64,000 nt of DNA from Robiginitalea sediminis (GTDB lineage Bacteria; Bacteroidota; Bacteroidia; Flavobacteriales; Flavobacteriaceae). The notes beneath the pieces are model-generated. The model was not told the DNA's origin. It worked only from the letters and a program-made list of their open reading frames with translations, and did not search any database. The stretch is from the NCBI RefSeq assembly GCF_002198115.1, contig NZ_NGNR01000001.1:1229332-1293331 (forward strand), given 5' to 3'. Below, in pieces: positions 16,034 to 25,774 of the stretch (position 1 is its first letter; each line of letters opens with the position of its first letter). The translations under genes were made by a program, and so were the position numbers.

Positions 16034-17185
16034 CTATTTAACAGCATCCCGAAGGTGGTAGGCCAGCATCTGGTCCAGGATTTCCAGGTAATCTTCGTCC
16101 CGCTTCACAAAATCTTTCCCTTCCAGGTCAATCACCAGGGCATTCAGGTGAGGGGCGTTTTTCATAAAGTCGAAGTACCCCCGGTGTATCTGTTCCAGGT
16201 ATTCTGCCGGGATGCCCTGTTCGTAGGAGCGGCCCCGCTGGGCAATCTGTTGCAGCAGGCGCTCGGTGCGCTGGTAGAGGTAGACATAAAGGCGGGGCTT
16301 GCGCACTTCGGAATACATCAGCTCAAAGAGTTTCCGGTAGAGTTTGTACTCGTCTTCCTGCAGGGTGATCTTGGCGAAAATCAGGCTTTTGTAGATGTCG
16401 TAGTCGCTCACCATGAACGGGCGGAACAGGTCCAGCTGGGCCGTGTCGTCTATATACTGTTGGTAGCGGTCGGCCAGAAATGACATCTCCAGGGGGAAAG
16501 CATAGCGCTCCCGGTCCTCGTAGAATTTCGGGAGGAAGGGGTTTTCCGCAAAGCGCTCCAGGATGAGTTTGGCATTCATCTCTGAGGCCATACGCCTTGC
16601 CAGGGAAGTCTTGCCAGCCCCGATATTCCCCTCTATGGCCATAAAACCAATATCTGCAAAGGCTGCTGCCCGGTCCGGGTGGAGCCCCAAGGAAGTCTTT
16701 TCAAGGGCCGAACGGTCTTTGCAGGCCTGCAGCATGTTGCGGGTATCCCGTTGCAGTTCCGGGTGGTAGTACTGGGGGGCGAGGTCCGCCAGCGGCTTCA
16801 GGACAAAAGCCCGCTCCGGGATTCGGGGGTGGGGGATCCGGAGCCCTGGCTGGTCTACAATGGCCTCCCCGTAATACAGGATGTCTATATCCAGGGTCCG
16901 GGAGTGGTACCCCGGCCCGCGGTGGCGCTCCCTGCCCAGTTCCCGCTCAATTTCGAGCAGGACCTCCAGGAGGGCCTCCGGGGAGAGAGCGGTATGCAGT
17001 TCCAGGCAGGCATTCAGGAAGGCATCCCCCTCAAACCCCCAGGCCGGGGTCTGGTATACCGGGGAGAGGGCGGCTACCCGCCCGGCCTGGGTACCAATCC
17101 GGAAAACAGCTTTCTGCAGGGCCCAGGCCCGGTTTCCCATGTTGCTGCCCAGGGACAAGTAAACTCGTGTTTTTCGCACTGCCAT
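16034..17185 (-). CDS. folK: HPPK (FolK) fused to deoxynucleoside kinase
   Basis: The product has 383 residues in two enzymes. Residues about 1-160 are 6-hydroxymethyl-dihydropterin pyrophosphokinase (YLSLGSNMGNR, then GPGYHSRTLDIDILYYG), which acts in folate synthesis. Residues about 180-383 are a deoxynucleoside kinase with P-loop IEGNIGAGKTSLARR, the ERF segment and the RTERL/QRGRSYEQ lid. The fusion is known in Bacteroidetes and links folate and dNTP supply. The ATG at 17185 was chosen because a TACTTTG promoter element lies directly upstream and the homology begins there; a longer frame starts at 17227. A second, separate dNK lies at 56223-56837. Confidence 0.93.
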   Translation of the reverse strand: MAVRKTRVYLSLGSNMGNRAWALQKAVFRIGTQAGRVAALSPVYQTPAWGFEGDAFLNACLELHTALSPEALLEVLLEIERELGRERHRGPGYHSRTLDIDILYYGEAIVDQPGLRIPHPRIPERAFVLKPLADLAPQYYHPELQRDTRNMLQACKDRSALEKTSLGLHPDRAAAFADIGFMAIEGNIGAGKTSLARRMASEMNAKLILERFAENPFLPKFYEDRERYAFPLEMSFLADRYQQYIDDTAQLDLFRPFMVSDYDIYKSLIFAKITLQEDEYKLYRKLFELMYSEVRKPRLYVYLYQRTERLLQQIAQRGRSYEQGIPAEYLEQIHRGYFDFMKNAPHLNALVIDLEGKDFVKRDEDYLEILDQMLAYHLRDAVK

Positions 17186-17258
17186 AGTGGGGCAAAGTAC
17201 GTAAAAACACCTGGAATGAGACCACACAGAGCAGAACGCAATTTCCTGTGCGAATGGT

Positions 17259-17266
17259 TATCTTTG
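17259..17266 (+). promoter_or_regulatory. Promoter -7 box of sppA
   Basis: TATCTTTG is an exact TAnnTTTG match 17 bases before the ATG at 17284. Confidence 0.65.
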
Positions 17267-17283
17267 CACTTCCACAAGTGTAT

Positions 17284-19038
17284 ATGGCATTTTTAAGAAA
17301 TCTACTGGCAGCAATCCTCGGGAGCCTGATCGCTTTCGGGCTCGTGTTTTTCCTTTTCCTGATCTTCGCCAGCCTGGCAGGGGCCAGTGAATCGGTGGTG
17401 GTCCGGGAACATTCCGTGTTGGAACTCTCATTTCCCTATCCGGTTAGCGAATATTCGGGCCAGGACCCGGACGATCCGTTCGCAGCCTTCTACGACCCTT
17501 CCCAGGGCCTGGATGAAATCACCAAGGCCATCCGCCTGGCCAAAGACGACGACCGCATTGCCGGGATTAGTCTGAGTACCCCCAACCTCATGGCCGGGAT
17601 GGCGCAGACCCGGGCTATCCGGGAAGCCCTGAAGGACTTCCGGGAGTCGGGCAAGTTCGTCTATGCCTATGGGGATTTCTACATGCAACGGGGCTACTAC
17701 CTGGCCAGCGTATCGGACAGTGTGTTTATCAACCCCAGCGGCACCTTCGATTTCAAAGGCCTTGCCGCCGAGGTCCTTTATTTCGGGGATTTCCAGGAAA
17801 AGTCGGGGTTCCGTATGGAGGTGGTCCGCCACGGCAAGTATAAAAGCGCGGTGGAGCCGTTTCTGGGCGACACCATGAGCGAGGAGAACCGGGAGCAGAT
17901 CGGGCAGTTGCTGCAGTCGGTATGGGAAAATATGCGGGAAGAAATGGCCCAGAGCCGCGACCTTTTAGGGGAGGACCTGGACCGCATTGCCGGGAACCTC
18001 TCGGCGCGCAGCCCCAGTAAGGCAGTTGCCTCCGGCCTGGTAGACGGGGTAGCCTACCAGGACGAGTACGACCAGAAACTCTGGGAGGCCGCAGGCGCTT
18101 TCGGCAGCCGCCTGAGGGTAACCTCCCTGGAGGATTATATGCGGGCCACCCGGAACAAACGGGTCTATAAGGGTGCCGACCGCATTGCAGTAATTTATGC
18201 CCAGGGGGAAATCCTCTATGGGGAAGGCGGCCCGCAGTATATCGGCCAGGGCCAGATGCTGGAAGCCTTGCGCAAGGTGCGGGAAAACGACCGCATCAAA
18301 GCCGTGGTGATCCGGGTAAACTCCCCTGGCGGAAGCGCCCTGAGTTCTGAAATTATCTGGCGGGCCATCAGCGAGACGCGCAAAGAGAAGCCAGTTGTGG
18401 TCTCCCTTAGCGACGTGGCGGCCTCCGGTGGGTACTACCTGGCAGTAGGGGCAGACCATATTGTGGTGGAGCCTACGAGCATTACCGGGTCCATTGGGGT
18501 TTTCCTTACCGTGCCCAATATCAGTGAGCTCAGCAAAAACATCGGGATCAATGCGGAACAGGTGGGCACCCACCCACTTGCCCTGGACTATTCGCTCTTC
18601 GAGCCAATGAGCCCGGAATTCCGCGAAGTACTCCGCGAAGGGGTGGAGGAAACCTACCAGACCTTCCTGCAGCGGGTGGCCGATGGCCGGGGCATTTCCC
18701 TGAGCGAGGCAGACAGCGTGGCCCAGGGTCGGGTCTGGAGTGGTACAGAAGCGGTAGCTAACGGACTTGCCGACGCGTTGGGCGGCATGCCGGAGGCCCT
18801 GGACAAGGCAGCCGAGCTGGCGGGTCTCGAATCTTTCCGACTGGAGTCCTACCCCAAGTACAAAAGCGGTCTGGAGCGCCTCATGGAAGATTTCGGGGGC
18901 ACCAGCGCCGCCACACCGTCCCGGGTTCTGGAGCGGGAGTTGGGGGAGGAATGGGCACAATTGCTGAAACAACTCAAGGGCCAGCTGGAGCAGCAGGGGA
19001 TGCAGGCGCGCCTGCCCTTTACCCTGAAAATCCAGTAG
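17284..19038 (+). CDS. sppA: Signal peptide peptidase SppA (protease IV)
   Basis: A 584-residue membrane-anchored serine protease with one N-terminal transmembrane segment (about 5-30) and two tandem peptidase S49 domains, the long SppA form. The catalytic dyad is visible: Lys about 187 in RHGKYKSAVEP (first domain) and Ser about 351 in NSPGGSALSSE (second domain). It degrades cleaved signal peptides in the membrane. The start at 17284 follows a promoter box at 17259-17266 and gives the expected MAFLRNLL membrane start. The next gene begins one base after its stop. Confidence 0.95.
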   Translation: MAFLRNLLAAILGSLIAFGLVFFLFLIFASLAGASESVVVREHSVLELSFPYPVSEYSGQDPDDPFAAFYDPSQGLDEITKAIRLAKDDDRIAGISLSTPNLMAGMAQTRAIREALKDFRESGKFVYAYGDFYMQRGYYLASVSDSVFINPSGTFDFKGLAAEVLYFGDFQEKSGFRMEVVRHGKYKSAVEPFLGDTMSEENREQIGQLLQSVWENMREEMAQSRDLLGEDLDRIAGNLSARSPSKAVASGLVDGVAYQDEYDQKLWEAAGAFGSRLRVTSLEDYMRATRNKRVYKGADRIAVIYAQGEILYGEGGPQYIGQGQMLEALRKVRENDRIKAVVIRVNSPGGSALSSEIIWRAISETRKEKPVVVSLSDVAASGGYYLAVGADHIVVEPTSITGSIGVFLTVPNISELSKNIGINAEQVGTHPLALDYSLFEPMSPEFREVLREGVEETYQTFLQRVADGRGISLSEADSVAQGRVWSGTEAVANGLADALGGMPEALDKAAELAGLESFRLESYPKYKSGLERLMEDFGGTSAATPSRVLERELGEEWAQLLKQLKGQLEQQGMQARLPFTLKIQ

Positions 19039-19039
19039 G

Positions 19040-19750
19040 ATGAACCTGAAGGACCAAAAAGCGGCATACCGGATATACCTGTTCCTGGGGGCGCTTTTTA
19101 TTACCTCCCTGGTGGTTTCCAACCTGATCTTCCAGAAGTTTTTTGCCTGGCAGCCTTTTGGGGAGGCCACCCTTTTCGGGGCCCCTTTATTTGTGCTCTC
19201 TGTCGGGATTTTGCCTTACCCCATCACCTTCCTGATCACGGACCTGATCTCCGAGATCTTCGGGCAGAAAAAGGCCAACCAGGTGGTAACTGCCGGGATT
19301 TTCGCTTCCTTTTTCTCCATGGGGATTATCCTCTTGGCGAACATAGCCCCTGCAGCTGCGGATTCCCCGGTAAACGATGCCGTGTTCAGCACCGTTTTTG
19401 CCCTTTCGCCCATCGCTGTGCTCGCCTCCATGATGGCCTACCTGGCAGCCCAGTATATCGATATTGCCATTTACCATTTCTGGAAGCGCCTCACCCGTGG
19501 CCGTCACCTGTGGCTGCGCAATAACTTCTCCACGTTTTCCTCCCAGGTGGTGGATACCTTTACGGTGGTCTTCCTGCTCTGTGTCTTCGGGGTTTTGCCC
19601 TGGACGTCCTTCTACGGGCTGATTGTCTCCGGGGTGGTATTCAAGGTTATGGTAGCTGCCCTGGACACCCCCTTGTTGTATTTGTTTGTCTATCTGCTGC
19701 GCAAGCGTTTCGGCCTTGCTGCCGGCGAAGAAATCCGCATGGCATTCTAA
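19040..19750 (+). CDS. Queuosine precursor transporter, YhhQ/QPTR family
   Basis: A 236-residue protein with about six membrane segments. The stretch GILPYPITFLITDLISEIFGQKKANQVVTAG is the signature of the COG1738 family, whose members import queuosine precursors such as preQ0 or preQ1. It is translationally adjacent to sppA (one-base gap) and probably co-transcribed, although no functional link is known. No other queuosine gene is in the window. Confidence 0.9.
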   Translation: MNLKDQKAAYRIYLFLGALFITSLVVSNLIFQKFFAWQPFGEATLFGAPLFVLSVGILPYPITFLITDLISEIFGQKKANQVVTAGIFASFFSMGIILLANIAPAAADSPVNDAVFSTVFALSPIAVLASMMAYLAAQYIDIAIYHFWKRLTRGRHLWLRNNFSTFSSQVVDTFTVVFLLCVFGVLPWTSFYGLIVSGVVFKVMVAALDTPLLYLFVYLLRKRFGLAAGEEIRMAF

Positions 19751-19793
19751 AACGTATGTAAGGTGCGGTTTTCAGTGGCCTTGCCATACGTTT
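19750..19793. terminator. Long stem-loop after the transporter gene
   Basis: AAACGTATG (19750-19758) pairs with CATACGTTT (19785-19793), and inner AAGG pairs with CCTT. There is no T-run, so it may be a weak terminator or an mRNA-end stabiliser. Confidence 0.4.
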
Positions 19794-19864
19794 CCCGGGC
19801 AATCATGCGTTCTTGGAAACAGTAGGTGGAAAAGCGCCCCTGCGTACCCTAAACAAAAAGCAAA

Positions 19865-22579
19865 ATGAAGCGGAAAAAAGGATTGAGGATTGTTTTTGGG
19901 GTTGTACTGTTGGTCGTTGGTGTTGCCATTTTTGCCCCGGTCTTTCTCCAGGCTAAATTCGGGGCCATCCTCCGGGAGAAGGTCAACCAGAACATCCAGG
20001 GCCAATTCGACTTTGAATCGGCGCGGCTCAGCCTGTTCCGCGATTTCCCCAATGCCCGGGTTTCCCTGCAGGGCGTTTCCCTCACTACCCTGGCCCCTTT
20101 TGAGGGGGACACCCTCTTTGCCGCCCGCGAGGCCTACCTGGTCATGGGGATCCGGGAACTTTTCAAAGGCGCGGGCCAACCCATTGGCATACGCGAGATC
20201 TATGTGGAAGGGGCCGATTTACGCCTGGAGGTGGATGCGCAGGAGCGGGTCAATTACCTCATTGCCAAAACGGAAACTCAGACACCCCAACCGGCAGATC
20301 CGGCAGAAGGCTTTACCTTCCAATTGCAGCAGTACGCTTTGGTAGACGGCCACGTCAGCTATACCGACCTGGCTTCGGGTCTTTCCTTTAGTATGGGGGG
20401 CATACAGCACAATGGCAGTGGGGATCTGGCCCAGGACCAATCGGAGCTGCGCACCCATACCGAAGCTACGGTGAGCCTGATAATGGACAGTACGGCCTAC
20501 CTGGAGAACAACCATGTAGAGTTGGACGCCCTTTTGGGTATTGACCTCAGTACCGACACCTACCGCTTTTTGGACGGGAAGGGCAAAATCAACCAGATGC
20601 CGCTGGTGGTAGACGGCTTTGTGCAACTGGTGGAGGACGGCCAGGAGGTGGACCTTACCTTCGGTACCCCCAGTTCGGAATTCAGGAATTTCCTCGCCCT
20701 GGTCCCCGGGGCGTATGCCCAGAACCTGGAAGGGGTGGAGGCTCGCGGCCAGTTTGTCCTGGAGGGACGTGTACAGGGCCGCAATACGGATCCCCGGATC
20801 CCCGGATTTGAGATCCGTATGGAGGCTTCCGATGCGGCATTCCGGTACCCCAGCCTGCCCAAAGGCATGGACGATATTCAGTTCCGGGCTGCGGTGTACA
20901 ATACCACCGGCCTTACCGAGGACACCTACCTGGAAATCCCCACGGCCCGTTTCCGCATAGACCGGGACGAATTTGCCCTCAGCGCGGTGGTGCGTTCCCT
21001 TACCGGGAACCCCCGGGTCGAGGCGGCCCTGAAAGGTACTCTGAACCTGGAACACCTCAGCCAGGCCTACCCGGTAGACCTGGCCCCGGGCATGAGCGGC
21101 CTGCTTACGGCAGACCTCACCACCGCCTTCGATATGGCCGCCGTGGAAGCCAGGCGCTACCAGGATACCCGTACCTCGGGGACACTCGGGCTGCGGGCAG
21201 CCAGTATCCAGACCGAATCCTTCGGGGCCCCGGTACGGATCGAAGCGGCCCAACTGCGGTTTAATCCGGCTTCCGCCCAGCTCGAAAAACTTTCCGGCAG
21301 CTTGGGCCAGAGCGACTTTCAGGTTTCCGGCACCCTGAGGGATTATCTCGGATATGCCCTTGCCGATGCCAGATTGCAGGGGGATTTTACCCTGGAATCC
21401 AGGAAACTGGTGGTATCTGATTTTCAGAGCAGTACCGGTGAAGGGGGCACTTCGGACACTGAGGGCGGCGCCGCGGCGTTCAGCCTCCCGGAAGACCTCG
21501 ACCTCCGGATAAAAGGGAAGGCAGCTGAGGTGCTCTACGATAGCCTGCCCATGCGCAATGTCTCCGGGACCCTCCTGCTGAAGGACGCCAGGCTCCAGCT
21601 GCAGGACGTGCGTTCGGATATGCTGGACGGGGCCATGGCCCTAAACGCTGCCCTCACGGCCCGGGAGGGCAAACCCGTCTTCGAAATGGATCTGGGGCTG
21701 GACGGCTTCCGGATTGGGGAAGCCATGGAGTCCCTGGAGTTATTCCGCACCCTGGCGCCTGTTGCCTCCCTTCTGGAAGGCCGGCTGAATTCCAAACTCC
21801 GCCTCAGCGGGGCATTGCAACCGGACTTCAGCCCGGACCTGATGGCCCTCTCAGGCAACGTTGTGGCCGAAGTCCTCGCTTCCCGCCTGAGTGGTAAGAA
21901 ACCGCCCGTGGTGGAGGCCCTGGACGCCCGCATGGATTTTATCGATATGGATGCCCTGGACCTGAAAGGACTCAAGACCGCACTGGCGTTTGAAAACGGG
22001 CGGGTGGCGGTCCGTCCCTTCCAATTCGCCTACCGGGATATCACGGTAAATGTGGAAGGCGGCCATACCTTCGACCAGCAACTCACCTACACCGCCACCT
22101 TAGATGTGCCTGCCAAATACCTCGGAAATGAGGTGAACCGACTTATCACAGAACTGCAGGAGCCCGGCCTGAAGGAAGCCACCGTCCCCGTAGGAGTAAG
22201 CATCGGGGGTACTTATACCGCCCCCACGGTGCAGACCGACCTGAAACAGGCCGTCACCGGACTTACTTCCCGTTTGGTGGAAGCCCAGAAACAAAAACTG
22301 CTGGCTACCGGAAAGGACAAGGCCCAGCAACTGATCGGGAACATCCTGAAGGAGGAAACAGACCGTCCGGCCACCCCGGCCGATTCTGCACGTACCCGTG
22401 TGGGGGACCTGGTGCAGGGTGTTCTGGGGGGCAAGCAATCCGACAGCACCAGAACCAAGCAGGATACGGCTGCGCCTGCGGCCGGAGGCCAGGTCAAACA
22501 GGCAGCACGGAACATCCTGGGCGGCCTGCTGGGTAAAAAGAAAGATACGGCGCAGGTGAAAAAGGACAGCGTGCAGTAG
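19865..22579 (+). CDS. AsmA-like inner-membrane-anchored protein
   Basis: The product has 904 residues. An N-terminal membrane anchor (GLRIVFGVVLLVVGVAIFAPVFL) is followed by an AsmA-type chain of beta repeats (NQNIQGQFDFESARLSLFRDFPNARVSLQGV near residues 40-70, then repeating LxGxxxL strands). AsmA-family proteins of this shape are thought to bridge the periplasm and move lipids between membranes. The last 120 residues are low-complexity, rich in Gln/Lys/Asp, ending KKDTAQVKKDSVQ. It is transcribed alone after the transporter and converges on the DUF2797 gene with one base between them. Confidence 0.85.
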   Translation: MKRKKGLRIVFGVVLLVVGVAIFAPVFLQAKFGAILREKVNQNIQGQFDFESARLSLFRDFPNARVSLQGVSLTTLAPFEGDTLFAAREAYLVMGIRELFKGAGQPIGIREIYVEGADLRLEVDAQERVNYLIAKTETQTPQPADPAEGFTFQLQQYALVDGHVSYTDLASGLSFSMGGIQHNGSGDLAQDQSELRTHTEATVSLIMDSTAYLENNHVELDALLGIDLSTDTYRFLDGKGKINQMPLVVDGFVQLVEDGQEVDLTFGTPSSEFRNFLALVPGAYAQNLEGVEARGQFVLEGRVQGRNTDPRIPGFEIRMEASDAAFRYPSLPKGMDDIQFRAAVYNTTGLTEDTYLEIPTARFRIDRDEFALSAVVRSLTGNPRVEAALKGTLNLEHLSQAYPVDLAPGMSGLLTADLTTAFDMAAVEARRYQDTRTSGTLGLRAASIQTESFGAPVRIEAAQLRFNPASAQLEKLSGSLGQSDFQVSGTLRDYLGYALADARLQGDFTLESRKLVVSDFQSSTGEGGTSDTEGGAAAFSLPEDLDLRIKGKAAEVLYDSLPMRNVSGTLLLKDARLQLQDVRSDMLDGAMALNAALTAREGKPVFEMDLGLDGFRIGEAMESLELFRTLAPVASLLEGRLNSKLRLSGALQPDFSPDLMALSGNVVAEVLASRLSGKKPPVVEALDARMDFIDMDALDLKGLKTALAFENGRVAVRPFQFAYRDITVNVEGGHTFDQQLTYTATLDVPAKYLGNEVNRLITELQEPGLKEATVPVGVSIGGTYTAPTVQTDLKQAVTGLTSRLVEAQKQKLLATGKDKAQQLIGNILKEETDRPATPADSARTRVGDLVQGVLGGKQSDSTRTKQDTAAPAAGGQVKQAARNILGGLLGKKKDTAQVKKDSVQ

Positions 22580-22580
22580 G

Positions 22581-23375
22581 CTAGCCCAGGCGGATGTCCA
22601 CCACATACCCCTCACTCCCGCGGACGTTGAAAACGGTGTTGTCTTCAAAGATGAGGTACTGCCCTTTGATCCCCTTTAGGACCCCGGAGAAGGATGGGGT
22701 TTTGTCCAGGTTGAGGCTTTTGATTTTTTCAGGGTACCGGAGCACCGGGAATTCCAATTGGATTTCTTTAGCGGTTTCCAGGTAATACGGCGCTACCGCT
22801 TCGGGCAGGAATGGCCGGAGCCGATCCCGCCACTGGGCCAGGTCCAGGTCCTCCAGCTGGTTGGTGAGCATCCGCCGCCAGTTTGTTTTGTCGCTTACGT
22901 GTTCTTTAAGGGCCACCTCAGCAATCCCGGCCAGGTACCGGTTGGGGGTCTCGGCCACGATGATGGCCTCGTGTGCCCCCTGGTCGATCCACCGGGTAGG
23001 GACCTGGGATTTCCGGGTCACGCCCACTTTTACATTGCTGGAATTGGCCAGGTAGACCACGTGGGGCTGAAGCTGCATTTTCTTCTCGAAGTCCAGGTCG
23101 CGGTCTTCCTCCCCCAGGTGGGCCCGGCTGCGTTCCGGGTGCATGATCCACTCGCCTGCCATGGGGGTGTCGAAAAAACAGCTGCGGCAGAACCCCTGGC
23201 GGAAAATGGGGCGGTCCAGCCCGCAACTCAGGCACTGGTAACCCACGAGTTCCAGCCCCATGGGCTGGTCCAGAAGCGGGTTCATGTGGATAAAGTCCGA
23301 TGGCAGCAACAGGTAATACTGGATGGGGCTTCCCATCTCGGTTTCCATTTTCTTCAGGACGCCCTGGTATTGCAT
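22581..23375 (-). CDS. DUF2797 family protein
   Basis: A 264-residue cytoplasmic protein of the DUF2797 family. A CLSCGLDRPIFRQGFCRSCF segment (near residues 48-67) forms a four-cysteine zinc knuckle. It is followed by VYLANSSNVKVGVTRKSQVPTRWIDQGA, a GIY-YIG-nuclease-like region in this family, which suggests nucleic acid binding. No activity is established. It is divergent from the GH3 gene. Confidence 0.85.
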   Translation of the reverse strand: MQYQGVLKKMETEMGSPIQYYLLLPSDFIHMNPLLDQPMGLELVGYQCLSCGLDRPIFRQGFCRSCFFDTPMAGEWIMHPERSRAHLGEEDRDLDFEKKMQLQPHVVYLANSSNVKVGVTRKSQVPTRWIDQGAHEAIIVAETPNRYLAGIAEVALKEHVSDKTNWRRMLTNQLEDLDLAQWRDRLRPFLPEAVAPYYLETAKEIQLEFPVLRYPEKIKSLNLDKTPSFSGVLKGIKGQYLIFEDNTVFNVRGSEGYVVDIRLG

Positions 23376-23438
23376 AGTGCGGGATAGTGAACTGGTGATA
23401 AAATGCTATATTTAGCCGCGGTCCCAAAGATACCAAAA

Positions 23439-24968
23439 ATGCCCATTCCGCTCTTTAATTCCATTGCCTCCTGGCTGCTCAAGAAGCGCTACCACCAGAT
23501 AGAGCTCTTCTTGAAGTACCCGGCGGAAGTCCAGAACGAGCTGTTATTCCAACTCCTGGATTTTGCCGATGAGACCGAGGTGGGTAAGCAGTATGGTTTT
23601 GAGGGGATGCAGCACTACGAGCAGTTTGCCGCGGCCTTGCCGGTGGTGACCTACGAGGACGTGGAACCCATGATAGAGCGGTCCCGCCAGGGCCAGCAAA
23701 ACGTATTCTGGCCCACGGAGATCCGATGGTTCGCCAAGAGCAGCGGCACCACCAATGCAAAGAGCAAGTTTATCCCGGTGAGCGAGGAAGCCCTGGAAGA
23801 CTGCCACTACAAATCGGCCAAGGATTTACTCTGCCTCTACCTGAACAACAACCCGGATTCCCAACTATTTACCGGGAAAGGCCTGCGCCTGGGGGGCAGC
23901 AAGGAACTCTACAAGCACAACGGGACCTATTTCGGGGACCTCTCTGCCATCCTGATCGACAATATGCCCTTCTGGGCCGAATTCAGCAGCACTCCCAGTA
24001 ACAAGGTGTCCCTGATGAGCGAATGGGAAACCAAGCTGGAGGCTATCATCACCGAAAGCATTGCGGAAAACGTGACCAGCCTGGCAGGGGTGCCTTCCTG
24101 GATGCTGGTGTTGCTCAACAAAGTGCTGGAGCGCACCGGAAAGGAGGACCTGCTGCAGGTCTGGGAGAACCTGGAAGTCTATTTTCACGGGGGGGTCAAT
24201 TTTAACCCGTACCGGGAACAGTTTCGCAGCCTGATGCCCTCAGAGCGGGTCAAGTACTACGAGATCTACAATGCTTCGGAGGGCTTCTTTGCCATCCAGG
24301 ACCAAAACGGGAGCCAGGACCTGCTGCTCATGCTCGATTACGGTATTTTCTATGAATTCATCCCCATGGACACCTATGGGACCCCGGGCCAGCGGGTGCT
24401 GCCCCTTTGGGAAGTGGAATGCGGGGTGAATTATGCCATTATCATTACCACCAATGCGGGGCTGTGGCGCTACCAGATAGGGGACACGGTGCGGTTCACC
24501 AGTACCGATCCCTACCGCATCCGCATCACCGGGCGTACCAAGCACCACATCAATGTTTTCGGGGAAGAGCTCATTGTGGAAAATGCCGAGGAGGCCCTGC
24601 GCAAGGCGTGTGGGGTATGTGACGCCAGTATCTCCGAGTATACCGTGGCCCCGGTCTTTATGTCCGGCCGGGAGAAGGGCGGTCATGAGTGGCTCGTGGA
24701 GTTCAATTCCGCCCCTGCAGAATTGGATGTTTTTGGCAGGGCTCTGGACGATGCCCTGAAGGCGGTGAATTCCGATTACGAGGCCAAACGCTACAAGAAC
24801 ATGACCCTGATGCCGCCGCGAATCCACCGGGCACGGCCCAACCTCTTTTACGACTGGTTGAAAGCAAAGGATAAACTCGGGGGGCAGCACAAGGTGCCAC
24901 GCCTTTCCAATTCCAGGGAGTACCTGGAAGAGTTGCTGGAGCTGAACCGCGGGGTAGGTGCCCTCTAA
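23439..24968 (+). CDS. GH3-family acyl-acid-amido synthetase-like protein
   Basis: A 509-residue protein of the ANL-type adenylating superfamily, related to plant GH3 auxin-conjugating enzymes. The ATP-binding signatures are FAKSSGTTNAKSKFIP (near residue 100) and YNASEGFFAIQD (near 280), with the C-terminal RYQIGDTVRFT and GRTKHHINVFGEELI. In Bacteroidetes these stand-alone genes have unknown substrates; ATP-dependent conjugation of a carboxylic acid to an amine is inferred. The ATG at 23439 was preferred because a TATATTTA promoter-like box covers the earlier ATG at 23403. Confidence 0.88.
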   Translation: MPIPLFNSIASWLLKKRYHQIELFLKYPAEVQNELLFQLLDFADETEVGKQYGFEGMQHYEQFAAALPVVTYEDVEPMIERSRQGQQNVFWPTEIRWFAKSSGTTNAKSKFIPVSEEALEDCHYKSAKDLLCLYLNNNPDSQLFTGKGLRLGGSKELYKHNGTYFGDLSAILIDNMPFWAEFSSTPSNKVSLMSEWETKLEAIITESIAENVTSLAGVPSWMLVLLNKVLERTGKEDLLQVWENLEVYFHGGVNFNPYREQFRSLMPSERVKYYEIYNASEGFFAIQDQNGSQDLLLMLDYGIFYEFIPMDTYGTPGQRVLPLWEVECGVNYAIIITTNAGLWRYQIGDTVRFTSTDPYRIRITGRTKHHINVFGEELIVENAEEALRKACGVCDASISEYTVAPVFMSGREKGGHEWLVEFNSAPAELDVFGRALDDALKAVNSDYEAKRYKNMTLMPPRIHRARPNLFYDWLKAKDKLGGQHKVPRLSNSREYLEELLELNRGVGAL

Positions 24969-25059
24969 TCGGTTGCTTCTCCCAGGTAAAGAATTCCCCT
25001 TCCCGCCTTAAGGCGTACCCTGTTTTACCGCGTTAGCCATAGCATGATGTTTTGTCGGT

Positions 25060-25067
25060 TATTTTTG
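25060..25067 (+). promoter_or_regulatory. Promoter -7 box of the small barrel protein gene
   Basis: TATTTTTG is an exact TAnnTTTG match, 55 bases before the ATG at 25123. The remaining bases between 24969 and 25122 show no gene. Confidence 0.5.
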
Positions 25068-25122
25068 GGGCCCGCAGACTTTTCTCAATACTTTTATCCC
25101 ACTAAACATTAACCACCCTGCC

Positions 25123-25638
25123 ATGAAACTGAAACTTGCCCTCTGTGCCCTTTTGCTCTCCTTTGGGGTGTATGCCCAGGAGGATGCCGCCGACCCCGGC
25201 TTGGCCCGGAACGAATTAAAAGGCAACCTTTTGTTTACCCTGCTGGAGTTCCCGGAGATCACCTACGAGCGTGTGCTGGGCGAAGAATCCGCCATGGGGC
25301 TCAGCATTGGGTTTCCATTAGATTCCGATATCGATTACCGCTTTGCTGCCTTGCCGTATTACCGCTTCTATTTTGGGAAGCCCTGGGCCAAGGGGTTTTT
25401 CCTAGAAGTGAATGCTAATGTGGCCTCCGTTCGAGATTCCGAGTTTATCGATTTCGACAATGTGGTGGAGGATAACCAGGTGCTTTTCGGACTCGGGGCT
25501 GCAGCCGGGGTAAAATTCATGTCACGTTCCAATATCGTCGGGGAGGTCTTCCTGGGCCTGGGCAGGTTCTTTAATGAAACCGATTCCATCGAATGGGGGT
25601 ACCCCAGGGTCGGCATCACCATAGGGAAGCGTTTCTAA
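25123..25638 (+). CDS. Small outer-membrane beta-barrel-like protein
   Basis: A 171-residue protein with a cleavable signal peptide (MKLKLALCALLLSFGVYAQ). It then has alternating beta strands with aromatic girdles (NLLFTLLEFPEITYERVL, YRFAALPYYRFYF, GFFLEVNANVASV) and a terminal YPRVGITIGKRF, as expected for a small outer-membrane barrel, possibly DUF3575-like. No specific function can be given. It is preceded by its own promoter box and looks monocistronic. Confidence 0.75.
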   Translation: MKLKLALCALLLSFGVYAQEDAADPGLARNELKGNLLFTLLEFPEITYERVLGEESAMGLSIGFPLDSDIDYRFAALPYYRFYFGKPWAKGFFLEVNANVASVRDSEFIDFDNVVEDNQVLFGLGAAAGVKFMSRSNIVGEVFLGLGRFFNETDSIEWGYPRVGITIGKRF

Positions 25639-25774
25639 TAACGTCGCAGTCCCGGTTTCCGGGCTTATATCGACAAATACCCACCGCTTGACCAAATTTT
25701 GAGGATTTCTCAGGGGTTTGCTGCAACTTGAGATCACCAAATTAACCTGCTACCTCTATCTAATCGCTACCCCT

